A stretch of 64,000 nt of DNA from SIAF01 sp046152955 (GTDB taxonomy: Bacteria > Planctomycetota > Planctomycetia > Planctomycetales > Planctomycetaceae). The position numbers were made by a program, and so were the translations under genes. Every line of letters starts with the position of its first letter. Positions within the stretch are counted from its first letter, which is position 1. Location of the stretch: assembly GCA_046152955.1 (NCBI GenBank), contig JBJXGA010000381.1:3408-67407 (forward strand), written 5' to 3'. Below the pieces are notes generated by a model. The model worked only from the letters and a program-made list of their open reading frames with translations. It did not search any database and was not told where the DNA came from. This document shows, piece by piece, positions 36,335 to 45,920 of this stretch.

Positions 36335-38401
36335 ATGTCGATCGAGGGAGTCGGAACAACGCGGCGCGACTGGTGGCGTGAGCGACTGACCAGGGATGTT
36401 CCGGCGTCGTTCGTCGTGTTCCTGGTGGCGTTGCCGCTGTCGATGGGGATCGCTCTTGCGTCCGGCGCTCCGGTGACGGCGGGGCTGGTCACCGCAATCG
36501 TGGGGGGGCTCGTCGCCGGCACGCTGGCCGGAGCGCCGCTGCAAGTCAGCGGACCGGCCGCCGGACTGACGGTGATCGTCTACCAGTGCATTCAGCAATA
36601 CGGAATTGAAGCGCTGGGAGTTGTGGTGTTGCTCGCCGGGGTGATGCAAGTGGTGGCGGGGTGGGCCCGGTTGGGACAGTGGTTTCGGGCCGTTTCACCC
36701 GCCGTGGTGCAGGGGATGCTTGCCGGAATCGGGGTGCTGATCGTTCTCAGCCAGTTCCACGTCATGGTGGACGACAAGCCCAAGTCGAGCGGCGTAACGA
36801 ACCTGATTTCGATTCCCGAGGCGCTGGCCAAAGCCAACCCGTTCCGCGACGACTATGAGAGCACGTTGCCGCGCTCCACTCAGGCCGACCTGCTCCGCCG
36901 CGCGGGGATGCTGCATCTGCGCCAGACTGAGATCGACGAACAGGTGCATCACCTGCTGACGGGGTTGACCCAGACCGAGCCGGCGGCCAGCGCCGCGGCG
37001 GTGGAGTCGGGGAGCGGACCGCCGGAAGAGTACACCGCCGGACAACAGCAGGCGATGCACAGTCTCCGGGAGCTGGCCGCGCTGCAACAGGGGATCGTGG
37101 ACGATCTGGAGGAAATGCAAGAGCAGATTCCCACGCCCCAGTTCGACCTGGCGCTGCAGGCGTGCCGCGAGTCGCTGGCGGATTTGCTGGTGGGCAATTT
37201 TCACGTTGCCCGCGCGTCTCAGGATCGCGCCACGGACTCACTGGCCGACTGGCGGGACTCGGCCAAAAGTCATCGCTGGGCGGCAGGACTGGGGATCTTG
37301 ACGATCGTAGCGCTCGTGGCCTGGCAGGCGCTGTTCGCCCGCCGCTGGAGATTTTTGCCCGCACCGTTGATCGCCGTCTCCCTGGTCACGCTCCTATCGG
37401 TCGGGCTCAACCTGCCGGTGCTCTGCGTGGAGGTTCCCGACAACCTGCTCGAAGAGGTGTTTCTTCCCTCCTGGGCGGAACTCCAACGCATGTTTTCCCC
37501 CGGTTTGCTGCTCGTGGCGGCGCAGATCGCCGTCATCGCCAGCGCCGAAACGCTGCTGTGCGCCACGGCGGTTGATCAAATGCACCAGGGGCCGCGCACC
37601 AGGTACGACCAGGAGTTGATCGCCCAAGGGGCCGGGAACATCGTCTGCGGATTCCTCTCGGCGCTCCCCATGACGGGGGTCATCGTGCGCTCCAGCGCCA
37701 ACCTGCAGGCGGGAGCCAAGAGCCGCTGGTCGGCCGTGCTGCATGGCGTCTGGATGCTGCTGTTCGTCGTGGGGATGGCGTTTTTGTTGCGGTTGATCCC
37801 CACGGCCAGTTTGGCGGCCGTCCTGGTGTACACCGGATACAAGCTGGTCAACCCGCGAACGATCAAGACGCTGCTTGTGTATGGCCGCAGTGAAGCCATC
37901 ATCTATGTCGTGACGATGTTGTCCATCGTGTTCACCGATCTGTTGACCGGTGTGTTGATCGGAATTGGACTGTCGATCGCCAAACTGGTGTATACGTTTT
38001 CGTCACTGCAGGCGACGTTGCGATTGGCGCCCACCGCCGACCATTATCTGCTGGTGCTCAAAGGTTCGGCGACATTTCTGCGCCTGCCAAAACTGGCAGT
38101 GGTGCTGGACCAGGTTCCCGCCCGAAGCACGGTCCAGGTGAATCTCGATCGACTGGCCTACATTGATCATGCCTGCCTGGAACTCCTAGGCAACTTCCGG
38201 ACGCAGCACGAGGCGGGAGGAGGGAAAGTGATCATCGATTGGAATGCGCTCCTCGGAAGACTGCGCTCCGGACCAGGGGACCAGTTGTCGTCGTCGCCGC
38301 CGAGCGCCGCGGACGGCACGGTTCCTGCCTCCACCCCCGCTGTCGCTCCCAACTCGCCACAAGAACTCCGTCGCCGCCTCGGATTGAGCGGGAGGATGTG
38401 A
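36335..38401 (+). CDS. SulP-family anion transporter with STAS domain and large inserted loop
   Basis: 688 residues; predicted bicarbonate or sulfate transporter. The N-terminal core has SulP motifs (FVVFLVALPLSMGIALASGAP, QVSGPAAGLTVIVYQ, LSQFHVMVDDKPKSSGV) and further membrane spans up to about residue 550. The C-terminus is a STAS domain (residues about 560-650; VQVNLDRLAYIDHACLELL). The unusual part is an insertion of about 140 mostly helical, polar residues (about 170-312, LLRRAGMLHLRQTEIDEQVHHLL ... LADLLVGNFHVARASQD) between HVMVDDKPKSS and the next span. It directly follows the carbonic anhydrase, which favours bicarbonate as substrate. Confidence 0.93.
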   Translation: MSIEGVGTTRRDWWRERLTRDVPASFVVFLVALPLSMGIALASGAPVTAGLVTAIVGGLVAGTLAGAPLQVSGPAAGLTVIVYQCIQQYGIEALGVVVLLAGVMQVVAGWARLGQWFRAVSPAVVQGMLAGIGVLIVLSQFHVMVDDKPKSSGVTNLISIPEALAKANPFRDDYESTLPRSTQADLLRRAGMLHLRQTEIDEQVHHLLTGLTQTEPAASAAAVESGSGPPEEYTAGQQQAMHSLRELAALQQGIVDDLEEMQEQIPTPQFDLALQACRESLADLLVGNFHVARASQDRATDSLADWRDSAKSHRWAAGLGILTIVALVAWQALFARRWRFLPAPLIAVSLVTLLSVGLNLPVLCVEVPDNLLEEVFLPSWAELQRMFSPGLLLVAAQIAVIASAETLLCATAVDQMHQGPRTRYDQELIAQGAGNIVCGFLSALPMTGVIVRSSANLQAGAKSRWSAVLHGVWMLLFVVGMAFLLRLIPTASLAAVLVYTGYKLVNPRTIKTLLVYGRSEAIIYVVTMLSIVFTDLLTGVLIGIGLSIAKLVYTFSSLQATLRLAPTADHYLLVLKGSATFLRLPKLAVVLDQVPARSTVQVNLDRLAYIDHACLELLGNFRTQHEAGGGKVIIDWNALLGRLRSGPGDQLSSSPPSAADGTVPASTPAVAPNSPQELRRRLGLSGRM

Positions 38402-38457
38402 CCTTTCCATAGGGAATGTTCTGTTTCCCGTCTGGCGGCCGGACTCGTCGATCGCCG

Positions 38458-38889
38458 TCAACCCTCCCCCTGGGTGATCCGGCCTGCCAGTGTTTTAAGA
38501 AACGACTCGATTGTCGCAGTATGGCCAAAGGTGAATCGCGACAAAAAGCGAAACAGCGGATTGTACACCTTTCCCCGTTCCGTGATTGTCAGGAGCGTCC
38601 CTTCTCCCAGGCGCTGGAACTCCAACGTCCAGGTTCCGCCGAATGCGGCGCCGGGCTTCTCTACAATCTGGGTCACGCGCCGCAGCGGGCGTTCCGCCAC
38701 CGTTTCGGTCGCTTCGATCCCGCTAGCGTTCTGGAGCTCGACCGCCAGATCGTATAGCCGCTCCGGTTCGACGGCGAACTGCGCGTTGCCGGTGGCGACG
38801 TGCTCGACCGGTAGAAAAAAGCCCACCAGCGCCATTGCGACCAGCGCCCCAACGAGCGCCACTCCGGCAGTGATCAGGTATCCCCACAT
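38458..38889 (-). CDS. Small membrane-anchored SRPBCC-like protein
   Basis: 143 residues. ATG 38889 follows GGGGAGG with 7-base spacing and begins a membrane segment (MWGYLITAGVALVGALVAMALVGFFLP). An upstream ATG at 39012 lacks a ribosome site. The soluble part (about 35-143) looks like the START/SRPBCC lipid-binding fold: ERLYDLAVELQNASG, TVAERPLRRVTQIVEKPG, WTLEFQRLGEGTLLTITERG, then a long C-terminal helix (SRFTFGHTATIESFLKTLAGR). It probably binds a hydrophobic ligand at the membrane. Convergent with the SulP gene. Confidence 0.75.
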   Translation of the reverse strand: MWGYLITAGVALVGALVAMALVGFFLPVEHVATGNAQFAVEPERLYDLAVELQNASGIEATETVAERPLRRVTQIVEKPGAAFGGTWTLEFQRLGEGTLLTITERGKVYNPLFRFLSRFTFGHTATIESFLKTLAGRITQGEG

Positions 38890-39084
38890 CGCGTTGCGCC
38901 TCCCCAGATCTCCCCAGGAATGCACCAGCCGATCAATGGCCCGTGCGCATGCATCACACTCCGGACGCGCGACGATCGCCGCCACCTCCGTCGCCAGTTT
39001 AAGCTTCGGCATTGCGCCTGTCGATCATTCTGGCTGACACAATCCAGGCGGATGGTCCTGTTCCAGCGCGCAACGGCTCGCCGC

Positions 39085-39699
39085 TCAACCGCGACGCCCG
39101 GAGCGGCTTGAAGGGGATTTGCCTGCGGCACGGCGAGGTTTGGGTTTGGCCGCCGACGTCCGTTTAGCGCTCCGCCGGGAGGGGGCCGCGCTCTTTTTGG
39201 CAGGGGCTTTCCCCTTCTTCGGCTTCGACGCGGAAGAGGTCGCTTTGCTTCCCGCCAGCAGCGATTCATACCGCTTGAGGTACGCCCAGACCGGATTGCG
39301 GCGGATCGCCTCGCCGACAACCTCCAGCGCCACATCGTCGAGTTTCTTAAACCGCACGCAGCTTTTTCCCATGTCGAGTTTCTTCCCGGTTTGCTTCCAG
39401 GCACTTTCAAACCAGGGGTGCTGTTCAGAATCGAGATAGACGCACATCAGGTACAGCGACATGTGGTTCTTTTGCGATGCCAGGCAGGCGAATGGAACCG
39501 GCTGGGCCGGATTGCAATGGTATCCCGCCGGATAAACGCGGTGTGGCACATAGTACCCGATCATTCCATATTGCATCCCTTCCTCGTAGTCCGCATCGAG
39601 GTTTTCGAGAATCACCTTCCGCACGGCGCTCAACACGCTGCGGCGCTCTTCCGGCAATTCCGACAGATACTGGGCGACCGTCGTGGCTTTCGATTGCAT
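39085..39699 (-). CDS. DUF1801-domain protein with Lys-rich tail
   Basis: 204 residues, cytosolic. ATG 39699 follows AAGGAG. DUF1801 motifs: VAQYLSELPEERRSVLSAVRKVI, EEGMQYGMIGYYVP, SQKNHMSLYLM, GKKLDMGKSCVRFKKLDDV. The C-terminal 45 residues are Lys/Ala/Ser-rich (KKGKAPAKKSAAPSRRSAKR), typical of these proteins in planctomycetes and suggestive of nucleic-acid binding. Function is unknown. A larger frame reaching 40227 is open only because it runs opposite the transporter gene. Confidence 0.88.
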   Translation of the reverse strand: MQSKATTVAQYLSELPEERRSVLSAVRKVILENLDADYEEGMQYGMIGYYVPHRVYPAGYHCNPAQPVPFACLASQKNHMSLYLMCVYLDSEQHPWFESAWKQTGKKLDMGKSCVRFKKLDDVALEVVGEAIRRNPVWAYLKRYESLLAGSKATSSASKPKKGKAPAKKSAAPSRRSAKRTSAAKPKPRRAAGKSPSSRSGRRG

Positions 39700-39791
39700 G
39701 TTCGACGACTCCTTGGGAGGGTTGAGCAGAAAACGGGCGATGCACTCGAAGATAGCACATGCTTCCCACCGTCGAAACGATGCGCCCAGGA

Positions 39792-41843
39792 TCAACCAAT
39801 GATCACGCGCGGCCGCCGATTGGAATCGGGCTCGGCTCTGCGAATCAGCTCGCGGACCATCCACGGGATGTTCCCCTCGCCAAAGAGCAGAAAACTCAAA
39901 TTGGCCGCCAGGGGCGACTCGTTCGACCAGCCGAAATGCAATTCCGGGGGGCGTCCGACGCGCCCCATCGCCAGGCCGATCGAGGCCAATACATGTGCGA
40001 CCGAGACGCACCGCGACACCTGGATCAGCGTCGCGCCATTCTCGCGCGTGACGCGCATCAGCGGATGTTGCACAAAATCGCTGGTGTCTCCCAGGTGCGC
40101 TTCGACGAGAATGATCGGCGTTTGGGCGGGCAGGCGATGCCGTTCCCGGATCGCCTCTTCCTTCTCCGCCCGGGAGTGCCACCCAGGGCGGTGCGGGACC
40201 AGCACCTGAAACTCCATTTGGCAGCACTCTTCCCAGAGTCGCCGCGATGGGTCATCGACAAACTCAAACCCGCTGAAGCGGATTTCCGTGCTCCGGATCC
40301 ATCGTGAAACGATCGATGTGCAGAACATTCCGGCCCCCAGCCCCAGGGCGATTTCCAGGCCGGCGCGGCTGATCACGAGGGTTACAAGAGTCATCGACAA
40401 AAAGAACAACAGCGCCGCCGCCGCCGGATAGACCATCAGCCTTCGCGCCCAGCGGGTGTCAGATGCCGACGGCGACGCCTGTTGCCGCAGGGCCAGCCAT
40501 CCGGCCAGTGCGCCCCCCGAGAGCAACACCAACACACTGGTGGCGTAGACCCATTGCAAAGCCGCTACGTGTGCTCGAAAGAGAATCACCACCACGAGTA
40601 CGACGAAGTTGAAGAACCGCATCTTGACCCCCAACCGGCGAGCCCAGTCCAGTTCCATCCCGAAACGCTGCAGCGATTCGGGGACGAAATCGCGGAGGGC
40701 GATGGCGACGCACGCGCCGGCCAGGCACAGGATGCTGATCGTGCTCAGGTCGTACAGCGTGCCGAACACGGGGCCGAACAGCGGGTTGATCGATTCCCCC
40801 GCTGAGCCGTCGGCCAATCCTCCGCCATGCGCCAGGTAGGCCAGCGCCCGATGGACCGCCGGCCCTCCCTCTTGAAACGCCGACATGGGAGTCAGAATCG
40901 TGGTGATCGTGACAGCCGTCGGCGCCAGCACCGACATCATGCATGCGGCCATCACCAGCAACTTGCGCATGTTCCGAATCCGCACACGCGGTTCGCGCGG
41001 GTCGTCCGTGTCGTCGCCCCGCACCAGCGGGACGACTGCCATGCACAGTTCGAAACCGCTCAAGCCCAGAGCGACATACGGAAACGAGACCAGCGCCATT
41101 TGGAGAAACCTGGCGATCGACAAAGGGCCGCGGACCCCGGCCTCCTGACGCAGGTCGACCAGCGCCGTGTGCCACCAGTCGTCGACCAGTCCGCGCCCCT
41201 CCCCCGCCAGAAACGCAACGCCGCTCACCAGGACAACCAGTGTGAGGGCCAGGTACACGGCGACCACCAGCGCCGCGACGCGCAGGAACCAGCGCGTCGC
41301 GCCGCGCCGCCAGACTTCCCACAGCCCCAGCGTCAAAATCGAGAACAGCAGCGTGACCGCCAGATGCCGGTCGCACTGCCCCACCAGCCACTGCCACCAG
41401 GGGTGTGTCCACCAGGTCTCGGGATGCCAATGCGCGTCCAGCCAGGAGTCGACATGCGCCCGAAAAAGCGGGTTCGCGCGGACATGCTCCGCGGCGTCCG
41501 CGACCGACAAGTTTTGCGTGACGACATAGTCGGTCGCGACGAACGCCAGGAGCAACAGGACCAGCAGTTTGCCGCGCCAACCGGGGACCAGGTGTTCGAG
41601 CAACCCCGATGCCCCCCGTCCGTGCGGAGAGCGGCCCACGAGGTACAAATACAACGGGAGCGCCCCCAGCAGCGTGACGGCAGCAACGACAAGCGCCGCC
41701 AAGGGAGCGAGCGGACCGACTCCCTGAACCGCCAGCGACGGGAGGTAGGCGAGCGTGCTGAAATAATCCAGCCCGATCAGCCCCAGCACCAGCCACCAGG
41801 CACTGGCAACCGGCTTTTCAGAAGGTGAGGTGGGACGCGACAT
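39792..41843 (-). CDS. APC-superfamily transporter with cytosolic C-terminal domain
   Basis: 683 residues. ATG 41843 starts a short polar N-terminus followed by about twelve hydrophobic segments (for example WWLVLGLIGLDYFSTLAYLPS, LLGALPLYLYLVG, LLVLLLLAFVATDYVVTQN, LLVMAACMMSVLAPTAVTITT). The pattern GLDYFSTLAY and the fifth-segment sequence resemble amino-acid permeases of the APC superfamily. The last 170 residues are soluble (PSRRLWEECCQMEFQVLVPHR, TPIILVEAHLGDTSDFVQHPL), a regulatory or sensor domain often seen in planctomycete versions. The substrate is not determined. No strong ribosome site is visible. Nearest gene downstream: DUF1801, 92 bases. Confidence 0.85.
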   Translation of the reverse strand: MSRPTSPSEKPVASAWWLVLGLIGLDYFSTLAYLPSLAVQGVGPLAPLAALVVAAVTLLGALPLYLYLVGRSPHGRGASGLLEHLVPGWRGKLLVLLLLAFVATDYVVTQNLSVADAAEHVRANPLFRAHVDSWLDAHWHPETWWTHPWWQWLVGQCDRHLAVTLLFSILTLGLWEVWRRGATRWFLRVAALVVAVYLALTLVVLVSGVAFLAGEGRGLVDDWWHTALVDLRQEAGVRGPLSIARFLQMALVSFPYVALGLSGFELCMAVVPLVRGDDTDDPREPRVRIRNMRKLLVMAACMMSVLAPTAVTITTILTPMSAFQEGGPAVHRALAYLAHGGGLADGSAGESINPLFGPVFGTLYDLSTISILCLAGACVAIALRDFVPESLQRFGMELDWARRLGVKMRFFNFVVLVVVILFRAHVAALQWVYATSVLVLLSGGALAGWLALRQQASPSASDTRWARRLMVYPAAAALLFFLSMTLVTLVISRAGLEIALGLGAGMFCTSIVSRWIRSTEIRFSGFEFVDDPSRRLWEECCQMEFQVLVPHRPGWHSRAEKEEAIRERHRLPAQTPIILVEAHLGDTSDFVQHPLMRVTRENGATLIQVSRCVSVAHVLASIGLAMGRVGRPPELHFGWSNESPLAANLSFLLFGEGNIPWMVRELIRRAEPDSNRRPRVIIG

Positions 41844-42353
41844 GGGGAGACAATACGAACAAGTGTTCGATTTGGAAACAAACAGGCCGGAGCGCCCGGA
41901 CCAACCGGCGAAGCGCGTGCCCGACGCCGAGGAGCGCACGAATGGCTCGGTCTGCTTCACTCAGAACGGACCGGGATGGGGCGCGGTTCAAGGAGGTGTG
42001 CAGGGCGGTATTCGCCGGTTGTCGAGCGCATCCTGGCCGTGCTGCTGTAGTTCAGCCTTGGCAAAGCCGTCTTCGAGCAAAAGGATCCAATGGAGCGTCC
42101 TTGTGTTTCAAAAAGGTCGGTGAGCCTTGATTGATGAGGATTGGAAAGGGTTACCGAGCACTTGCACCGCTGGGCTGTGCCCAATGTCTGATACCGCGCC
42201 CGGGCAGAAAAATCATTGCAACCGGTCAGGTCGTTGGGTAGACTGCCGACGATGTGAGTTGACGTCGAGAGTTGCGCCGCGCCGCTGCCATACGGCTGCA
42301 CCGGTGATCGATCGCAAAATCAAGTTGTTGCACAACACCAGGGGACACACACA
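41844..42353. other. Divergent intergenic region before PEP-CTERM gene
   Basis: No supportable gene. A sigma70-like promoter candidate for the PEP-CTERM gene is described separately at 42216-42244. Confidence 0.45.
42216..42244 (+). promoter_or_regulatory. Candidate promoter for the PEP-CTERM gene
   Basis: TTGCAA (42216-42221), 17-base spacer, TAGACT (42239-42244), about 110 bases before the ATG at 42354. It matches sigma70 boxes partly; experimental mapping is needed to confirm. Confidence 0.35.
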
Positions 42354-42941
42354 ATGAGCAAAATGGTGGTCTTTGCCGGAGTAGTGCTCACCGCATTGGT
42401 GAGCGGCGGTTCCGTCCGGGCGAACCTGATCGTCAACGGGGGGTTTGAGGAGAGTTCCGTGTTCGAGTTGCCGGACGGGTGGGACCATGATGGAGCGTTC
42501 GTCTCCGACAGCAGCCTGTCGTTTTTCGGCGGGTGGGGACCACGCAGCGGAAACCAGTACGCCGCGTTCGGCTTCGTCGGTTCCCTGGGAACGATCAGCC
42601 AGACCCTCACCACCGAGGTGGGCAAACCGTATCTGTTTGAGTTCTACACCGCCAGCGATGGCAACACCCCCAATGGGTTTCAGGCCTGGTGGAATGGGAC
42701 GCTGCTCAGCGACGAGGTGGACATTCCCCAGCAGAATTACCAGCGGCACGCGTTCGTGGTGGAGGGGACCGGAACGGACGTGATCGTTCTGGCGGGGCGC
42801 GATGATCCCGGCTGGCAAAGCCTGGACGACGTAAGCGTCACAAGACTCCCGGAACCGGCGCCGCTGGCCTGCCTGGCAGGAGCCGTGTTGACGCTCGCCG
42901 GTCAGTGGCGACGGCGGTCCCGAGGCGCCCCAACGGCGTGA
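42354..42941 (+). CDS. PEP-CTERM exported protein with carbohydrate-binding-like domain
   Basis: 195 residues. Signal peptide (MSKMVVFAGVVLTALVSGGSVRA-N). The body resembles a DUF642/carbohydrate-binding beta-sandwich: NLIVNGGFEESS, GGWGPRSGNQYAAFGF, ISQTLTTEVGKPYLFEFYTA, WQSLDDVSVTRLPEP. The end is a PEP-CTERM sorting signal: PEP motif, a short hydrophobic helix (LACLAGAVLTLAGQ) and a basic tail WRRRSR. Such proteins are processed by exosortase and displayed on the surface. No exosortase gene is visible here, so it must be elsewhere. The next gene is 126 bases downstream. Confidence 0.85.
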   Translation: MSKMVVFAGVVLTALVSGGSVRANLIVNGGFEESSVFELPDGWDHDGAFVSDSSLSFFGGWGPRSGNQYAAFGFVGSLGTISQTLTTEVGKPYLFEFYTASDGNTPNGFQAWWNGTLLSDEVDIPQQNYQRHAFVVEGTGTDVIVLAGRDDPGWQSLDDVSVTRLPEPAPLACLAGAVLTLAGQWRRRSRGAPTA

Positions 42942-43067
42942 TCGCCGGGCTGCCACGTGCCGGACGTCGGCCCGGACTTCAGGATTATTTTTCTTTCGAT
43001 CGGCCGCCTTGCGGGATGCCCTATCGCGCTCCCCGGCGGTTTCCTGACTTTCAACGAGGAATAACTC

Positions 43068-44945
43068 ATGCAACGGTTGATGCGGTGTGGATTGGCGGGT
43101 TTGATGGCGGTCCTGTTGGCGATCACGGATTCGTCGCAGGCTCTGGCTCAGCAATTGACGGTGGACATCGTCAACAACTCGGGAAAGGCCGATAGCGACG
43201 TCTACCTGATGCTGACGGGAGACAATACGGCGATTGTCGATACCGACAAGCTGATCGTCAATCAGCCGCAGACCCTGGCCCAGATCGGAAACACCTTCAA
43301 CGCCACAAAAATCTCCTCCGCGCGACTGGTGTTTTCGTTCTACAGCTCGGTCCCTTCCAATCCCGCGCCCGAGCCCAATACGTACCCGGTGCGGTTCGAC
43401 AAGATGGAAATCACCTATCCCGGCAATCCGGCCGCCTGCAACCTGACCGCAGTGGACTTTTTTGGCATCCCGTTCAAGCTCGAATCACTCGATGCGAACG
43501 GAGTCGTCCTGGGTACCCGGACGTATTACTCGTCGGCCAATACCTTGCGGACGCAGCTCCAGGCGCTGGTTGATCCGACGCAGATCAATAATGTCAAGAT
43601 CATGACCACGTCTCCCCCTGACAAGATCGAGGTGGCCCGGATTGTCTCTCCTTCCAAGACGACCGCCACCGGGGCTTATGCGGCACTGCAAAAGTACGTT
43701 GATTCCGTGAAAGGCAAGCCGATCGCCATCAATGGGCAATTCTTTGGCACTCCCTTCAGTCTGTACAACATGACCGGCACGTTTTCGGCAACCGATTCGA
43801 CGATCACGCTGACGGGCAAGATCACAACCAACAACGTGGCCGCGAACGCCACGCCGCTCAAGGTTTACGGTCCGAAGCCTCCGACGAATCCGGGTTCGGG
43901 ATTCAACTGGCAGTCGATGGCGGACGCCATCTATTCCAATGACGGCACGTATTACCTGGTGAATGGCACGACGGAGACGCCGCACAAGGTGAGCGACAAT
44001 GACGTCTACTCCGCCATTTATCGCGATCTGTTGGCCGGGTTTGCCCTGGGATATGTCAACAGCGTCTATCCCAACAATTCCAACAGCTCGACCTGGTGGG
44101 CCAAGTTGCCGTTTGCCAGCGCGCGGGGAGGCAAAGACACCTATTTCAACCAGTATGCTTCGGCCATCCAGTTGAATTCCGACGCCTACGGCTTCCCCTT
44201 TGCCGACACGCAAAAGAAAGTGTTGCTCGATCTCAATCAGTCCAAGAAATTGCGGATCACGATTCTCCCCGACGACATCCTGGATGCGCCGGTGATCACC
44301 AGCATTGCGCCGACCAACAATTCGCTGACCGTCAACTGGAACGCCGTACCGGGCGCCAATGGCTACCAGTTCACCGTGCGGCCCCCCCTCGAGGGAACCG
44401 TCATCAACACCGGAAACGTGACCTCCTACACGCTGACCGGACTCGCCCCCGGCACCCCCTACGCCTTGAGCTTGAAGGCGACCAACAGCATGACCATGAC
44501 CTCGTCTGAGGGACGACGGACCACCGCCGCGACGACGGGAACACCCGTCTCGATCACCGGAGACGCCCGCTGGCAATTCAACGTTCAGCTCACCGGGCAA
44601 TTCGCCGCCGGAGAGACGATCTCGATGAACGGCAAGGTGTATCCGATTCCCGCCGGGCTCAATCCGGCATTCCTGATCGCGGGGTCCGACAACAGTGGGG
44701 TCCAGGGGGTTCGGAATTCCCAAAACAATTACGTGTTCACCTGGAAAGACAAGTCGGGGGCGATCCGCTTCAATTCCATTCTGTATGTCAAACTGGGAGA
44801 CTACGTTCCCATGAATGGCCAGTTGACGACCGTCGTCCAGGACTCGACCAGGACGTTCCTGTTCAACAACCAGCACATCCCCACCTACGGCAACAACAAT
44901 CCGTGGGTCATGTTCCTGTCGATCGAACCGCTCCAGCGTCAGTGA
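43068..44945 (+). CDS. Secreted GH64-like beta-1,3-glucanase with FN3 domain
   Basis: 625 residues. ATG 43068 follows GAGGAATAACTC; signal peptide (LMAVLLAITDSSQALA-Q). Residues about 28-405 match the GH64/thaumatin-like fold: VDIVNNSGKADSDVYLML, NLTAVDFFGIPFKLES, GFALGYVNSVYPN, NSDAYGFPFADTQKK. Residues about 406-487 are a fibronectin type III domain (SITSIAPTNNSLTVNWNAVPGANG, YTLTGLAPGTPYALSL). Residues about 490-625 are a beta-rich C-terminal domain. The likely role is degradation of beta-1,3-glucan (algal or fungal polysaccharide) outside the cell. The catalytic acids could not be confirmed by eye. Confidence 0.82.
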   Translation: MQRLMRCGLAGLMAVLLAITDSSQALAQQLTVDIVNNSGKADSDVYLMLTGDNTAIVDTDKLIVNQPQTLAQIGNTFNATKISSARLVFSFYSSVPSNPAPEPNTYPVRFDKMEITYPGNPAACNLTAVDFFGIPFKLESLDANGVVLGTRTYYSSANTLRTQLQALVDPTQINNVKIMTTSPPDKIEVARIVSPSKTTATGAYAALQKYVDSVKGKPIAINGQFFGTPFSLYNMTGTFSATDSTITLTGKITTNNVAANATPLKVYGPKPPTNPGSGFNWQSMADAIYSNDGTYYLVNGTTETPHKVSDNDVYSAIYRDLLAGFALGYVNSVYPNNSNSSTWWAKLPFASARGGKDTYFNQYASAIQLNSDAYGFPFADTQKKVLLDLNQSKKLRITILPDDILDAPVITSIAPTNNSLTVNWNAVPGANGYQFTVRPPLEGTVINTGNVTSYTLTGLAPGTPYALSLKATNSMTMTSSEGRRTTAATTGTPVSITGDARWQFNVQLTGQFAAGETISMNGKVYPIPAGLNPAFLIAGSDNSGVQGVRNSQNNYVFTWKDKSGAIRFNSILYVKLGDYVPMNGQLTTVVQDSTRTFLFNNQHIPTYGNNNPWVMFLSIEPLQRQ

Positions 44946-44995
44946 TCGCTCGCTCGACCGTCCATCCCTGCTCTCCCACCACGAGAATCCCCCCC

Positions 44996-45754
44996 ATGCA
45001 ACTTCTGGAAATGACCTGGCCGCAAGTCGCGGCTCTGCCCAAGACCACTCCGGTGGTGGTTCCCGTGGCGGCGCTGGAACAGCATGGCCATCACATGCCG
45101 GTTTTCACCGACAGTCTGCTGCTGGGGGAGGTGGTCCGCCGGGTCGTGGAGAATATGGACGACCGGGTGCTGTTTGTGCCGCTCACCTGGCTGGGAAACT
45201 CGGACCATCATCTCGATTTTCCCGGCACGCTGTCCGCCGCGCCCCGAGTGTACCTCGACTTGCTCTCGGGCCTCGTCGACAATTTGATCACGCATGGATT
45301 TCAACGCATCCTCTTGCTCAACGGCCACGGAGGGAACATCGTCCCGGCGCAGCAGGCGACGTTTGAAGTGCGGCAGAGGCATCGCATGCGGAGCGATCTG
45401 TTGTTGCTCTCCGCCACCTATTGGACGCTGGGGGGCAAGCCCTACGAAGCCGATCCGGCGATCCAGCAGCGTCGAATGGGGCACGCCTGCGAATGGGAAA
45501 CGTCGATGATGTTGCGGATCCGTCCCGAGTTGGTCCGCAATCTGAATCAGGTGCAGGCGATGGAATTCGGGACTCCGTTTGACCCGGCCCACCGGGCCTG
45601 GATCACCAAGGACCGGACGGCGGTGGGGCATATCGGCGACCCGCAACAGGCCACGGCGGAAAAGGGGGAGACAATCTTCCGCACATTCACCGCCGACGTG
45701 ATCTCTCTGCTGGAACGAATCATCGCCTGGGACGGCAAGTCGTGGGACGGCTAG
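44996..45754 (+). CDS. Creatininase-family amidohydrolase
   Basis: 252 residues, cytosolic. Metal-site motifs are present: VAALEQHGHHMPVFTDS (Glu, His and Asp ligands) and LLNGHGGNIVPAQQ; then MGHACEWETSMMLRIRPELV. The family includes creatinine amidohydrolase and related cyclic-amide hydrolases, such as mycofactocin MftE and FAPy deformylase; the substrate here is unknown. ATG 44996 is preceded by a CCCCC run and lacks a clear ribosome site. 50 bases after the GH64-like gene. Confidence 0.9.
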   Translation: MQLLEMTWPQVAALPKTTPVVVPVAALEQHGHHMPVFTDSLLLGEVVRRVVENMDDRVLFVPLTWLGNSDHHLDFPGTLSAAPRVYLDLLSGLVDNLITHGFQRILLLNGHGGNIVPAQQATFEVRQRHRMRSDLLLLSATYWTLGGKPYEADPAIQQRRMGHACEWETSMMLRIRPELVRNLNQVQAMEFGTPFDPAHRAWITKDRTAVGHIGDPQQATAEKGETIFRTFTADVISLLERIIAWDGKSWDG

Positions 45755-45795
45755 CGCGTGCTCAAGGAAGGGGGCTATGAAAGGGGGGGGAGCGA

Positions 45796-45885
45796 TGCTC
45801 TACACCGCGCTCCCTGGCCCGTTTGATCCGTCGGTGGAAGAACGGATCATCGACGCGGCGCATAGCGTGGTGAAGCCTCGGTGAG
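45796..45885 (+). CDS. Very short hypothetical ORF
   Basis: 29 codons with ATG 45796 directly after GGGGGGGAGCG, encoding MLYTALPGPFDP...VEERIIDAAHSVVKPR. It has a ribosome site and protein-like composition but no family. It could be a relic of a larger gene's 3' end or a real small protein. It lies between the creatininase-family gene and the M16 protease gene. Confidence 0.25.
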
Positions 45886-45920
45886 GTGTGCGATCGCAAA
45901 GGTGCCACCCGACGTCGCAA

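Noticed and set aside
43485..44876. Minus-strand open frame of 463 codons opposite the GH64-like gene
   Set aside because: Arg/Val-rich mirror frame without recognisable motifs.
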